Shown piece after piece: positions 33,951-45,871 of a DNA stretch of 64,000 bases. The stretch covers positions 89,073,495 to 89,137,494 of the forward strand of contig JALGPY010000005.1 in assembly GCA_023055425.1 (NCBI GenBank), in the 5' to 3' direction. The notes under the pieces are model-generated. The model ran no database searches. It was not told where the DNA came from and was given only the letters and a program-made list of their open reading frames with translations. Position 1 is the first letter of the stretch. The number at the start of each line of letters is the position of its first letter. This stretch comes from Linanthus parryae (Eukaryota; Streptophyta; Magnoliopsida; Ericales; Polemoniaceae). Both the position numbers and the translations under genes were made by a program.

Positions 33951-35573
33951 ATGTCTCATGAACATTTTGGACTTGGTGAGAGGCCTAGTGTTCCTTATTA
34001 CTATGCATTTACTAGTCATGAAAATCATTCTAAGGAATCAATGCGTTCTTTACGTGAACGTGCGATTAAAAATGGTGATTATTTTCCTAAGAATGATTAT
34101 TCTTGGCATGGTAGTAGGACACTAGATTACACATCTCATGCTTCTTGTGAACAATCACCTCCCTCAAACACTTACATGTTTTTGAACTCTCATGATTCTT
34201 GCACTTATCAATATAATGATATGATGTGTGAATCAAGAAGAGTTAATCATTTTGAGAGGGAATCGTTTGTGAATGATGAGCTAAATACGCCTATAAGTGA
34301 TTCTCTATATGAGAAAGTTCAAAAGTTTATTCAAAATAATAATGAAATTATGGAATCATTAAGAGAATCACGACGAGAATTAGTAGAATCATCTTTTCAT
34401 TTGGAGGATAGAGTGGGTTCCTCATATTCACAATCGCATGATAATTCTCTTGCATATAGTTCTCACTTGTCACAAGACTCACCATCACACGAGTCTCAAG
34501 TTCTCACTCACACACATCACAAGTCTATTGAAGACCAAAATTTGGATGATGTGTTTGATGATGGAGTTGTTGCCACTAGGATAGGTGATTGTATTCATTT
34601 CTCATTCGCACATTCTAAAGAAGCATGTGATAGTGATGTTGGTAGTGAAATTGATGTTTTTGATGATGACTCTTCAACCCATGACATGAGTGAAGTCATT
34701 TTGGATGACTCACATAGTGACACATGTGAGGAGGAGTCGCAAAATGGAAACCACCCATGTGATGAGTTAGAAGTCAAATTAGATGCTACCATTCTTGAAG
34801 GAAATGTTATCTTGTCTAGTGCTCATGAAGAATCTATTACTCATCGGAGTTCCAATGATCATGAGCATCACTTCTTTCGTGATGACTTAGAGGATACTCT
34901 AGGAGAACCCCCTCCACTAGAAATTGTGGAAGAACCTTCAAGTAAGTTGGGGGGTTCATGTGTTGATACTCCTATTCATGTAAACTCTTTTACTACATCT
35001 TCCAAAGAATTAGATGAGCTTACTTGGGAAGAAATAGAATTTCTATATGATAGTGAAGCTTCCTACTCATCTTTTCTCATGGAAGATGCAATTAACTTTG
35101 ATGAAGAGGAGAGACTATTGGCTCAATTTGACCAAGTCAATGACCCATCTCATGAGCGTAAGGGTTTGGATGTGGCTTCATGTTCTCAAATTATTTTACC
35201 TCCCAATTATGAAGCCACATCCGTAAATCCATATGCCATGTTTAAAATTGATGAGATTGAGGATTCACAAGTTGCCCATATTTCGCAAGTTGTGATTTCA
35301 AGTAAAAATTTGGCAACTTATGAAGACCCATTCTATGATTCATGTCAATTGAGGATTTCAAACCCTTTTCTTAAAATGATGCAAGACATAACAACTTGCT
35401 CTAACTTTATTGTTAGATTTTGCTTGCATCTCTTATTCATATTTTGTGTCTTGCCCCTACTTCTCCTATCTATTCTAATTGATGAATCAAACTTTTTAAA
35501 GGAGAAGTACTTTTCTAAGAATGAAGTAGGGGCATGGCATGGAAAGGAATTTCCAAGATTGGGAGTGGGATAG
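33951..35573 (+). CDS. Acidic ORF of element G, unknown function, full-length copy
   Basis: An open frame of about 540 residues starts MSHEHFGLGERPSVPYYYAF; an in-frame ATG 48 bases upstream is possible. I do not recognise the family. It is rich in Ser, Asp, Glu and His, with an N-terminal basic part (SMRSLRERAIKNGDYFPKND), a Ser/His-rich middle (about residues 150-220), long acidic stretches (DVFDDGVVATRIGD; EIDVFDDDSSTHDM) and a hydrophobic segment near the C-terminus (FCLHLLFIFCVLPLLLLSIL). There is no zinc knuckle or protease motif. The truncated second copy (39596 on) differs by only a few residues over 425 codons. It sits where gag would be. It may be a diverged gag or an element-specific accessory protein. 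Confidence 0.6.
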   Translation: MSHEHFGLGERPSVPYYYAFTSHENHSKESMRSLRERAIKNGDYFPKNDYSWHGSRTLDYTSHASCEQSPPSNTYMFLNSHDSCTYQYNDMMCESRRVNHFERESFVNDELNTPISDSLYEKVQKFIQNNNEIMESLRESRRELVESSFHLEDRVGSSYSQSHDNSLAYSSHLSQDSPSHESQVLTHTHHKSIEDQNLDDVFDDGVVATRIGDCIHFSFAHSKEACDSDVGSEIDVFDDDSSTHDMSEVILDDSHSDTCEEESQNGNHPCDELEVKLDATILEGNVILSSAHEESITHRSSNDHEHHFFRDDLEDTLGEPPPLEIVEEPSSKLGGSCVDTPIHVNSFTTSSKELDELTWEEIEFLYDSEASYSSFLMEDAINFDEEERLLAQFDQVNDPSHERKGLDVASCSQIILPPNYEATSVNPYAMFKIDEIEDSQVAHISQVVISSKNLATYEDPFYDSCQLRISNPFLKMMQDITTCSNFIVRFCLHLLFIFCVLPLLLLSILIDESNFLKEKYFSKNEVGAWHGKEFPRLGVG

Positions 35574-37311
35574 CATCATTTTCTTTGTTCCACCTCCCTA
35601 GTTGTAAATAAATAAATTAGTTTATCTCTATTTCTTGCATTTTTTTTCTTTTTCTATTACCATTTTGTAGGTTGCTCTTGGAGGAGGACTTGTGCTTGGT
35701 GGCCAAGAAAGCTACAATGAGGTCTATCTATCCCTTAACTCTTATATGAATTTGTTTGCTCTTCCATTGTTCTCACACATTGAGGACAATGGGACATTTT
35801 AGTTGGGGGGTGGGAAGTAGATTTTCTTTCTTGCTTAAATGGTTACTAGCATGATTTTTCTTCATTAGTAATTTACATGAAAAATAAAAAAAATAAAAAA
35901 TTCAAAAAAATTGAAAAAAAATTAAAAAAATGAAAATCCAAAAAAATTGAAAAAAAATTAAAAAATTAGAAAAATATGTGAATCTTTCATGAGAAGCACC
36001 ACTCTTTCCCCGTGTCAAACCATAGATATTTTTATTCTTCTTTCTTTGGTAGTTTTATTAATTTTCACCTTTTATCTTGAGTCTAGATTTTATAGCTTTA
36101 TTGAGTCTTAGGAAGTTATAGTTGAGTCACTTATTTTGAAAAAAAAGAAAAAAAAGTGAAAATTAAAAAAATTAAAAAAAAAATGAGAAAAGTGAAAAGG
36201 GGGTATTTTAGGAGCTAGATGTTTTCAAAAAAATGAAATTTCTTAGTCCATGTTCTTTTTATTTTTATTTTAGAAAGGAATTCTTTGCTTATACTCAATA
36301 CATCTACACCAATATCCCACCTTCCGCGACATCATGCGTTCTCACAAAGCGACACACTAAATTTACGTTTCATGTTTAAGTCCTTCAAGCTAAGTTGATC
36401 ACATAAACTTTGACGTCTTTTACTTTTGATAAAGGGTGCATTTTCTAAAGCTATTTGAACTTCACAAAAAGATTTTTCTCTATTCGTTTTTGCGGTGGAA
36501 ACTTGTAGCCCATTGGAGTGGTGGTTACCAATGACACCCCATGCGATGTCTAAGAAATAGAGGGGTGTCCGGGGATAATGTTACGTCACCACCTAGATAG
36601 CTCCCTTGGTTTAGCTTAAAAAGCCCACTCGCGTGTATATTCCTCTATTTTGTTGTGGGTCTTGGAGATCCTTGGATTTGAGGTTAAAAATAAAATGTTA
36701 ATGCTATAAATCTCAAAAAAAAAAAAAAAAAAAAAATCATGAAAAATCGCACCATCTACCAAAAATCCACAAAAGGATCATACAAGCCCACAACCACATC
36801 TCCCCTTCTTAAAAATTTTTGTTCAAAGCTTTGGAAGTCCATCCTACATGGGTGCTTTTGAATAAGTATGAGAATGTCTAGTTTCTTGTGATCCTTATTT
36901 TTGAAGGCATACTTTCTCGCAAATTGGACTTAATTAACAAGTTTTGTGGTTCGCATGAGTCACCTTCTACCAAACACCGCCCACATTTGTATGAGTATAT
37001 GCTTAGACGTCCTTAGGCTTCTTTCTCAATCTTCTTGGACTTTGAGAATTTATTTGAGGAGACATTTATGCATTCTTCTTTTTCCCCACAAAAAAATTAA
37101 AATTAGCTAGTAATATTTAGGATTTTATTTTCTTTGAGTTCTCACTTAGGATAGATAGTGTGTGCGTGTTTGTGAATATTTGAGTCTCGTTTAGAATTGA
37201 GTCAAGCCTTGTCTAGTGTGAGTGTGTGTCTCTCATGATTGGTTCTTAACAAGTTTACTACTTATATTGCTCTCTTTGCTCGAGGACGAGCAAAAGGCTA
37301 GTTGGGGGGTG
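35574..37311 (+). other. Non-coding 3' internal region of element G
   Basis: No ORF of note. It contains homopolymer-rich stretches (AAAAATTGAAAAAAAATTAAAA near 35880-35975 and 36140-36190; a long A run near 36717-36736) and ends CTCGAGGACGAGCAAAAG followed by the polypurine tract TTGGGGGGTG. No reverse transcriptase or integrase similarity is present. Confidence 0.7.
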
Positions 37312-39411
37312 TGTTAAGGAACGTAAATTGCACATTTTAGTATGTTAACGAACTCTTCATAACTTGCTAATATGTGTAATTTATCTATTTTATCTCTCTT
37401 TCTAGACTTATGCTTGTTTTCGTAGTTTTGGTTGTTTTTCCCTAATTTTGTAGGTGAAGACGTGCTTTAAAACGCAAGAGGCGAGCTAGGGGGAGCTTAA
37501 ACGATGAATTTGAAGAATAGTTGAAGATTTAAGGGCTTATTTGAAGACAATTTAACGGAAAAAGGGAGCTAAATGCAAATTTATAAAGGTCGAAAGGGCT
37601 GCAGTGAAGGGTTATTAACGGAGTTGGGGTGTTTTTGATATTTTCCAAACCTTTTGAAGAAGGAACGGGGTATTTTAAAACATATCAGCAAAAGAGGGGG
37701 GAGCCGAGTGTAATATCGTCAAAACAGCTAAGGATACACGTCTTCTTCCTCTTCCTCGCGACCAACACACGCAGGAAGCCATTGAAGCTTCGACCGAAGC
37801 TTCCTCCACCCTCAAAACCGACCCAAAACTTCACCAAATCGCGTGAAACCGGTCCCAATCTTCTCCTTGTCCAACCCTCTTCCTAACCCACTGCTCAATT
37901 CGGCCCAAGAACAACCCAAACGAAAAGCCCCAAATCAAACCTAGGGTTCATGAGCTCTACAAATCAACGATTCAGAGGTCTTGGGATGAATTGGACGGCT
38001 TAGATACATTCTTGCAGGCCAAGGAAGCTCAAAGACAAGGCTATATAAACAAAGCTTGAAGAAATCACAGCTTCTCCTGACATACCCGACGGATTCTACA
38101 GTGCTCTGTTTTGGGTTTCGTTTTCTCCTCTCTCTCTCTCTGATTTTGCCTTCTTATGGGTTGTTCTTGAGCTCTCTAAGGGCCAAGAACGAGAAAGAGG
38201 AAGAGAGGGAGAGAGGAGGACGGATTTGAGTCCGATTTTGGACGAATTTTGACACTGTTTTGCTGCTGCGATTGAGCACTGTTATGCTCTGTTTTGGTGT
38301 TGCTGCTGCTGTGTTCTTCACTATAGCATAGCAGCAGCAGCTTGATTTGGGTAGTTGCTTCACAATTACAAGCTTAGTTTGGTAGTTTCATCATTTTGAT
38401 AGCTTAGCTTTGTGTTTTGGCTATTTTTGTTCTTAGTTTTGTGTATTTGAAACAAGTGTTTGGGATTGAATTAGTGAAAAGTGTATTGGTGCTCTCAAGT
38501 ATGAATTCAAGTTTTGATTATTGAAAGTTAAATTTCTCTCAATCTCTCTTGAATTTTCTATTATGTCTAGCTAATTCAATTGCTTGGGTGATTTGGGACT
38601 ATCTAGTGTCTAAATATCCATATTATTTCAAGTTAAACTTCAAGGATGAATGGGTTGAATTGGGTTCACATGAATGCTTAGTGCAATATTTAGATTTCTC
38701 TTGTTGAAGTATTTGATGCATTGAATAGGTAGATGTGCGAATACTTTTGACGTGTTTGATTTGAAGTTGCATTTGAGTGAGAGGAACTCGTCAATCCTAA
38801 CTTTGAGAAACCAAGTTCTAGTTAGGTGATTTGAGTGAGAATTTACAAATCTAATTTGTTGCTTGATCTTTCATGTGGAAACATCTATGTGTGTTTACAT
38901 ATGGTTGATGCTTGAAACACTTGAAATTTGGAAAGTCTCATTTGAATAGCCTCTTTAGTGCTTGAGTAGCGTGTTGGATTTACACACTTCTCTTGTCGCG
39001 AGTTGGATTGTATGAGCAATCACTTCTTGAGATACTTGTCTTGTGGATTGACACATGCGAATTTGAGAACCGGGCTTGAATGTAAAAGGAGGATTGGTCA
39101 CTAGAGAAACCGATGATCCCTAGCCCCTCATTACTTGGTATTTCGCTTAGTTTCTTGAATCGTAGCTCTACTAGTCGTTTACTTTGTTCTTAAACTCAAA
39201 CCTCAAACTTGCTCCATCAATTGATTTTGGTGGATTTGAATAGCTTGGCAAGCTTTAAAGCCATTGAGAGTTTGTGTTTCTTGCTTTAGTTTGTCGTTTT
39301 CTAGTTTTGCAAGTCATTGTCTAAAACCTCCTCTCCTTGTGGAAATCGACCCCGTTCTTACTCGGGTACTACTTAGAACGATATTCTTATACTTGGGAAT
39401 TATCGCGAACA
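37312..39411 (+). repeat. LTR 2 of element G
   Basis: Same length and ends as LTR 1. About twenty or so substitutions and short indels are visible against LTR 1. It is followed by a second primer site and internal region rather than by flanking DNA, so it is an internal LTR of a tandem array. Confidence 0.9.
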
Positions 39412-39595
39412 AGTTTTTGGCGCCGTTGCCGGGGAGAGGCTAGGCTTTAGATTTGATTTGCTTTCTTAGTTAGTTTGTTAGTAGTTTGTTTTTGACATTT
39501 TTCTAGTTGCTTGTGCTTACTTAAGCTTGTGAGATTCAAGAGGGCTTGTGACATTCATCAAGTACCTCTCATCTACTTGCTTGAAAAAAAAAATG

Positions 39596-40869
39596 TCTCA
39601 TGAACATTTTGGACTTGGTGAGAGGCCTAGTGTTCCTTATTACTATGCATTTACTAGTCATGAAAATCATTCTAAGGAATCAATGCGTTCTTTACGTGAA
39701 CGTGCGATTAAAAATGGTGATTATTTTCCTAAGAATGATTATTCTTGGCATGGTAGTAGGACACTAGATTACACATCTCATGCTTCTTGTGAACAATCAC
39801 CTCCCTCAAACACTTACATGTTTTTGAACTCTCATGATTCTTGCACTTATCAATATAATGATATGATGTGTGAATCAAGAAGAGTTAATCATTTTGAGAG
39901 GGAATCGTTTGTGAATGATGAGCTAAATACGCCTATAAGTGATTCTCTATATGAGATAGTTCAAAAGTTTATTCAAAATAATAATGAAATTATGGAATCA
40001 TTAAGAGAATCACGACGAGAATTAGTAGAATCATCTTTTCATTTGGAGGATAGAGTGGGTTCCTCATATTCACAATCGCATGATAATTCTCTTGCATATA
40101 GTTCTCACTTGTCACAAGACTCACCATCACACGAGTCTCAAGTTCTCACTCACACACATCACAAGTCTATTGAAGACCAATATTTGGATGATGTGTTTGA
40201 TGATGGAGTTGTTGCCACTAGGATAGGTGATTGTATTCATTTCTCATTCGCACATTCTAAAGAAGCATGTGATAGTGATGTTGGTAGTGAAATTGATGTT
40301 TTTGATGATGACTCTTCAACCCATGACATGAGTGAAGTCATTTTGGATGACTCACATAGTGAAACATGTGAGGAGGAGTCGCAAAATGGAAACCACCCAT
40401 GTGATGAGTTAGAAGTCAAATTAGATGCTACCATTCTTGAAGGAAATGTTATCTTGTCTAGTGCTCATGAAGAATCTATTACTCATCGGAGTTCCAATGA
40501 TCATGAGCATCACTTCTTTCGTGATGACTTAGAGGATACTCTAGGAGAACCCCCTCCACTAGAAATTGTGGAAGAACCTTCAAGTAAGTTGGGGGGTTCA
40601 TGTGTTGATACTCCTATTCATGTAAACTCTTTTACTACATCTTCCAAAGAATTAGATGAGCTTACTTGGGAAGAAATAGAATTTCTATATGATAGTGAAG
40701 CTTCCTACTCATCTTTTCTCATGGAAGATGCAATTAACTTTGATGAAGAGGAGAGACTATTGGCTCAATTTGACCAAGTCAATGACCCATCTCATGAGCC
40801 TAAGGGTTTGGATGTGGCTTCATGTTCTCAAATTATTTTACCTCCCAATTATGAAGCCACATCCGTAAA
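39596..40869 (+). pseudogene. Acidic ORF of element G, truncated second copy
   Basis: It starts MSHEHFGLGERPSVPYYYAF and matches the first copy almost residue for residue (Lys to Ile, Asn to Tyr, Asp to Glu and Arg to Pro changes noticed) up to PPNYEATSV. The G sequence then breaks at about 40869 and the frame runs into antisense copia DNA to a chance stop at 41020. The C-terminal hydrophobic segment is lost. Confidence 0.85.
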
Positions 40870-40912
40870 ACTCTTGGCTCAAGTATTATCCTCCAATTAC
40901 CTCCCAATTATA
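40867..40912. other. Patchwork filler at the G/A deletion junction
   Basis: From left to right: G sequence ends at ATCCGTAAA. About 27 bases match copia A (AACTCTTGGCTCAAGTATT, as at 41030 and 48113). About 16 bases match G again (TTACCTCCCAATTAT, as at 40839-40853). Then A resumes (GATCGAACCATATCC, as at 48000). Two short template copies are interleaved at a single deletion breakpoint. Confidence 0.8.
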
Positions 40913-42738
40913 GATCGAACCATATCCAATAGGGTTCGATTCCTCCTCTCAGACACGCCATTCCACTGTGGCGTTCCGGGTGGAGTGAGTTGGGACACGA
41001 TCCCACACTCTCTAAGATAGTCGTCAAACTCTTGGCTCAAGTATTCTTCTCCACGATCCGATCGTAGAGCCTTGATACTTTTGCCAAGTTGCTTCTCTAC
41101 TTCATTCTTAAATTCTTTGAACACTTCAAAGGATTCGGATTTTGCCCTCATAAGGTACACAAATCCATATCTACTGTAATCATCAGTAAATGTAATGAAG
41201 TAGACATAACCACCCCTGGCAGGCGTGGCAAATGGCCCACACACATCGGTATGTATGAGCGCCAATTGCTCACTAGTCCTCTCACCTTTCTTATTGAAAG
41301 GGGACTTTGTCATTTTTCCCAATAAACAAGCCTCACATGTCTCATATGATTCAAAATCAAATGAGTCTAGTAATCCATCCTTATGGAGTCTAGATACACA
41401 TTTCTCATTTATGTGGCCTAAACGACAATGCCATAAATAAGCAGGATTTAAATCATTTATTTTAATCCGTTTGGTATTAATGTTGTAGACAGGATTGCTT
41501 AGATCAAGGACATAAAGTCCATTAAATAATTGCCCACTAAAATAGTGAATATTATTCAAATAAAAGGAACAACAATTGTTCTTTATTGAAATAATAAAAC
41601 CTTCCTTGTCCAAACAAGAAATAGAAACAATGTTTCTGCTCATAGCAGGCACAAAATAGCCATTATTTAATTCTAAAACTAATCCTGAAGGCAGAGATAG
41701 CTCGCACACGCCTATGGCCAACGCAGCAACCTTTGCTCCATTCCCAACGCGCAGATCTACCTCCCCTTTAGCCAATATTTTACTTCTCTTTAGATCCTGC
41801 ATATTTCGACAAATATGAGATCCACATCCAGTATCTAATACCCATGATGTAGAGACAGTTAAATTGACATCTACAACAAAAATACCTGGTGGTGGTGGAA
41901 TCACTATTCCGAGCCTCTTGTCCTCCAGATATTTTGGGCAGTTCCTCCTCCAGTGTCCAGGCTGACTGCAGTAGTGACACTCACCCTTAGTCACGACCTT
42001 GGCAATGTCACCAACAGGCTTAAGGGCTTGTTCCTTGGACTTGGCAACTGACTTGCCTTTGCCCTTGGAGGAAGAGGCAAACTTTTTGCCCTTTCCTTTC
42101 TGCACCATCATAATGGCCTTGCCCTTATCCTTGTTGATGCTCTGTTCAGCCGTCCTCAACATGTTGAGCAAATCTGGCAGTGGTTTAACGATCTCGTTCA
42201 TGTTATAGTTCATAATGAACTGTCCATAACTCTCGGGCAACGATTGCAACACGAGATCGGTTGCCAACTCTTGGCCGACCGGGAACCCAAGCCGGGCGAG
42301 ATTCTCCAAGTACCCGATCATTTGGAGTACATGGGGTCCCACCGGGTTCCCTTCTGCCAGATGACATTTGAACAGTGCCTTTGAGACCTCATACCTCTCT
42401 ACCCTCGCCTGCTCTTGGAAGAGCTGCTTTAGATGTTCGATCATATCGACAGCATTCATGTTCTCGTGTTACTTCTGAAGCTCAGAGGTCATGGTGCAAA
42501 GCATTAGGCAGGCCGCATCATTAGCGTCATCAACACGCTTTTGATACGCCTTTAAGGCAGCAGGTGTCTGGTTCTCTGGACCTTCTGGAACATGCTCCTC
42601 TATTGCGTACAGTTTCTTCTCTTGCTTGAGAACAATTCTCAAGTTTCTGTACCAATCAAGAAAGTTGGTTCCAGAGAGCTTGTCCTTCTCAAGGACAGAT
42701 CGTAGGGAAAGTTGTGAACTCGATGAGTTGTTTGCCAT
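40912..42738 (-). pseudogene. Element A, left unit: gag, protease and integrase part, truncated
   Basis: The gag starts MANNSSSSQLSLRSVLEKDK at 42738 and is stopped by TAA at about 42470-42472 where the right unit has a Gln codon. The frame then continues from 42459 through the knuckle CHYCSQPGHWRRNC, protease WVLDTGCGSHIC, LWHCRLGHINEK and integrase (HTDVCGPF; LRSDRGEEYL; WNGVSERRNRTLLDMVRS) until it is cut at 40912. Integrase C-terminus, RT and RNase H were deleted. It is otherwise nearly identical to 47997-49823. Confidence 0.9.
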
Positions 42739-44409
42739 TTAGAATTATACAAAAGGAAAATACGCAAGTTTTAGTATTTGTGAAGTTTTGACTATATTTA
42801 ATAATGGCTAGTTTATTAAATATAGCTCCCACTATTTTTCTACGGATTAATAACCCTCAAGATATTAATGCGGAAAATATCCTTATGTTTTCTAGTGGGC
42901 CAAGATCCATCTTTTCATCTCCTTATGAGCTTGCTTTGGCAAGTCACCCATAATTTGACTACTTTTAGGTAGGAACAATTCCAATTGCATCCCATATGCA
43001 ACTCTTGGTTCAATTGGGCAAATAACTCCTTATTTATCCATCCATATGGATAATCCCAATTGATTGCCTCTAGGTTTCTTAATCAAATTAATAGCCTAGT
43101 TGTGTTCAACCTCTTATCTAAACATTTGCACATTGTTACGTGCCATCGCATTCCATCATTATGAACCAAGTCGCCATGCTTTGGCACGCACGAACTTGAT
43201 AAATAATGATGATAATGAGTGTTTAAATAACGAGAAGGCAAGAACACAATATTTAAAATTTGAGGGATTTTAAATTCAATTTTTAACTATTTTGTTGATC
43301 AATATCAACTAATCTATCTATTTGAGTTTGGGCACAACTCCAAATAATAGATCCGGGTTGTCTAATTATCTTATTATCCTAATTGCATGCATCATCCATA
43401 CACCAACCACACAAATAATAAGACAATAAATAAACAACCACATAACAGAAATTAAACGTGATGTGGATATGGCCTTTTCTAGACTAAGATAATTCCAAGC
43501 CAATGGAATTATCTATAAACCCTAAGCAAACACATCTCCATGCGTCTTGGTCTTTTGGTCCATCCTCCATAGTCATGTGGAATGCTTCATGCTCCATGCT
43601 CCTTCTTTTGTGGCTCCTTTGGCTTTGGGCTTCTTTTCTCCAATCTTGGCTAACAATCTACTTTATCTAGCACTAGCTAATATCTATACTAAATAAAATA
43701 AATCTCACAAGTTGAGATAAAAAATGGCACGCAGGCCATAAAACCCTAATTAATTATTACAATTAATTGATCAGCTCGCAGGCCGTAAAAACCAAACCAC
43801 AAAATTAAACATCCACATCAAACCACATCCTAAGGCCATATCCAATCACCATGCGAATTGCACATAAACAGTTAAAATCCAATTTTAACGCGCTTGGTCA
43901 ATTTTAATTGATTTTAGGATTTCTAGGGTTAAAACGGTCCATGGGCCCAACAATCCAATTGCCCGGGCCCATTAAAGTGAACCACAAGGCCCTAGGGCCG
44001 GCCCGGCCCAAAACCCGCAAGCTAGGCCCGCGGGTTAGGGCCGCCCGGCCCCTTAGGGCGGCCAAGCTTGGGCGGCAAGCAAGGGGGCGGTCCCCTAGGG
44101 GGCCGAACCTCCTCTTGGGGGTTGTTTCCAAAACAACTCCCTTGCTTGGAGCCCAAGTTTGGTTGTTTCCTTGTTTTGGGAGAACTCCTTCTTCCCCAAG
44201 GATGCCCAAACCCTAGATCTATGATCCTAAAATTTCTCAAACTCACCAATTCATGCATCCAATGCAAAAATTGGATCTCGTTATGAGTAATTCTTGACAA
44301 ATTGCATCCCATGCTTGATTTGTCTTGTTTTACGCGATAAACAATCAAATTAAGGTGTAAAACAACAAGAATGTAACACATAAACTACGTTTATGCTCTA
44401 TGACATGTG
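42739..44409 (-). other. 5' leader of element A, left unit
   Basis: A 1.67-kb untranslated region between primer site and gag, duplicating 49824-51494. It is AT-rich near gag and strongly GC-rich near 43960-44110, where overlapping open frames on both strands are composition artefacts. Confidence 0.75.
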
Positions 44410-44421
44410 GCTCTGATACCA
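44410..44421 (-). other. Primer binding site, left unit of element A
   Basis: The plus strand reads GCTCTGATACCA, that is TGGTATCAGAGC on the element strand, adjoining the middle LTR. The middle LTR therefore acts as 5' LTR for the left unit. Confidence 0.85.
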
Positions 44422-44422
44422 C

Positions 44423-45857
44423 TGTAGGGTTTTGATTCATGGATCGCGCAAACGGAAGCATAATCAAACAAATAGCCATGCAAAACCCTCCAAGGATCAC
44501 AAGTCTAGATGCATAACGATAGTGAAGGTAAGAAATCATAAACACACCTTTGGGTTCTCCTTGATGACTTCAAACGCGAATAGTGTCACGTTCTCTATAG
44601 TTGATCCACGCCTAGAGTTGATCCTAGAACTCCCAAACTCCTTGGTGCTAGCCCGAAATAAGAGGAGGGTGAAGGAATCACGCAAAACGAGACAAAAGAG
44701 GGGCTTCGGCCCTCTTTTTGGCCGATGGGGTGAGGGCGGCGGCAAGGGGGTCGGGTTCGGCCTCCTTGTTGCTTGCTCTCTCTCCTTTGTTCTCTCCCAC
44801 TCTTGTTATGTTCACTAATGAGCATAAGTTATGAGGAAGGAAGGAAGGAGGGTCCTTTATATAGTTCAACAACTCCTTGTTAACTACCTAAAGGACTTAT
44901 TCTAGTCCAACTAGAATTCAATTTAGTCCCTTCCTTGCAAATTAGTCCCTACTAAGTTTGCAAGGGTTTGCAAAGTGATCCTTCTAATTAATTAATCCAA
45001 TTAATTAATTCCCAAATCTAGTTCAACTCTATATAGCGTGTGACCCCATAGGTTCTATCTAGGTGGTAGCAACTATTTGCTAATATGGAGCGGTTTCTAG
45101 CAAAACATCCATTCTAGCCAACTAATAGAATTGTCATCTAGACAACCTTGTACAAGTAACTGTCTCATCCCTTTGCCTCAATATCCGGATTGGACACGAG
45201 ACATACAAGTCACACTCGTATATCCAATCCATAGTTTCTCGATCAATGGGAATAGCCTTATTCGTGCAAATAACATCAATATCCCATATATTGATTTATT
45301 TGAGTCTGGCCAGACATTCTATAAGCACTATCCCTCGAGTGGCCTAGGATATCTACTCCCGTTATGTGGGAGGGGCAAATCCTCTATACGTCCACTACGA
45401 TCTCTAAGCTTGCTTCTCATTGTATCCAGTACACGCCTTTATAACTACCCAGTTACGGTGTAGCGTTTAACGCTACCAAGATCACAACGATCCACAACTA
45501 GAATATCTAGTGACTTCAAGTCTAAGGATGACAATACCATTGCACCGCGAGAAGCACTTGTGACTCAACATAACATGTATGTAGCCTTCTCGGTGATGGG
45601 TCACTCCAGTGCAACATTCCGTAATGCACACCTATGTGTTGGATCGTGATATCTCCATATCAATCCAACCCCATACTAGTCTATAGATGATTGTCCCATT
45701 TAATCATTATACTTGACTAGGGATATTTAAGATAAACAACACAATTGTAAATCTAAGGACTTCATTATATTAAATATCCAATAAATAATAAATGAATTTT
45801 CTAGCCATACACAAATTCATACTAAACTAGATTGCCTCTAGGGCATCTATTCCAACA
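44423..45857 (-). repeat. Middle LTR of element A (shared by two units)
   Basis: The plus strand runs TGTAGGGTTTTGATTC to CTATTCCAACA. On its left is a primer site; on its right is the purine tract (plus strand GTCTCCCACTTGC). It therefore serves both as 5' LTR of the left unit and 3' LTR of the right unit. No target duplication separates the units. Confidence 0.92.
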
Positions 45858-45871
45858 GTCTCCCACTTGCA

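Larger units (their letters stand above)
31667..40869 (+). mobile_element. Element G: Athila/Tat-type large retrotransposon derivative, partial tandem
   Basis: LTR 1 is 31667-33766 and LTR 2 is 37312-39411, each 2100 bases, starting TGTTAAGGAACG and ending CGCGAACA. Each is followed six bases later by TGGCGCC-TTGCCGGGG, the primer site typical of Athila/Tat gypsy elements. The complete internal region (33767-37311) has one long ORF and no protease, RT, RNase H or integrase, then a TTGGGGGGTG polypurine tract. A second internal copy begins after LTR 2 and breaks off at 40869. It inserted into the left LTR of A (target GTTGAT); the right target copy is lost in a deletion. Confidence 0.88.

Noticed and set aside
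39548..41020. A 490-residue intact variant of the G protein
   Set aside because: The last 50 residues are antisense copia DNA behind a deletion junction, so it is a truncated copy with a chance stop.
43904..44216. Overlapping open frames on both strands (also 50989-51301)
   Set aside because: They lie in the GC-rich part of the 5' leader of copia element A, duplicate with it, and show only Gly/Pro/Arg-rich low-complexity translations.
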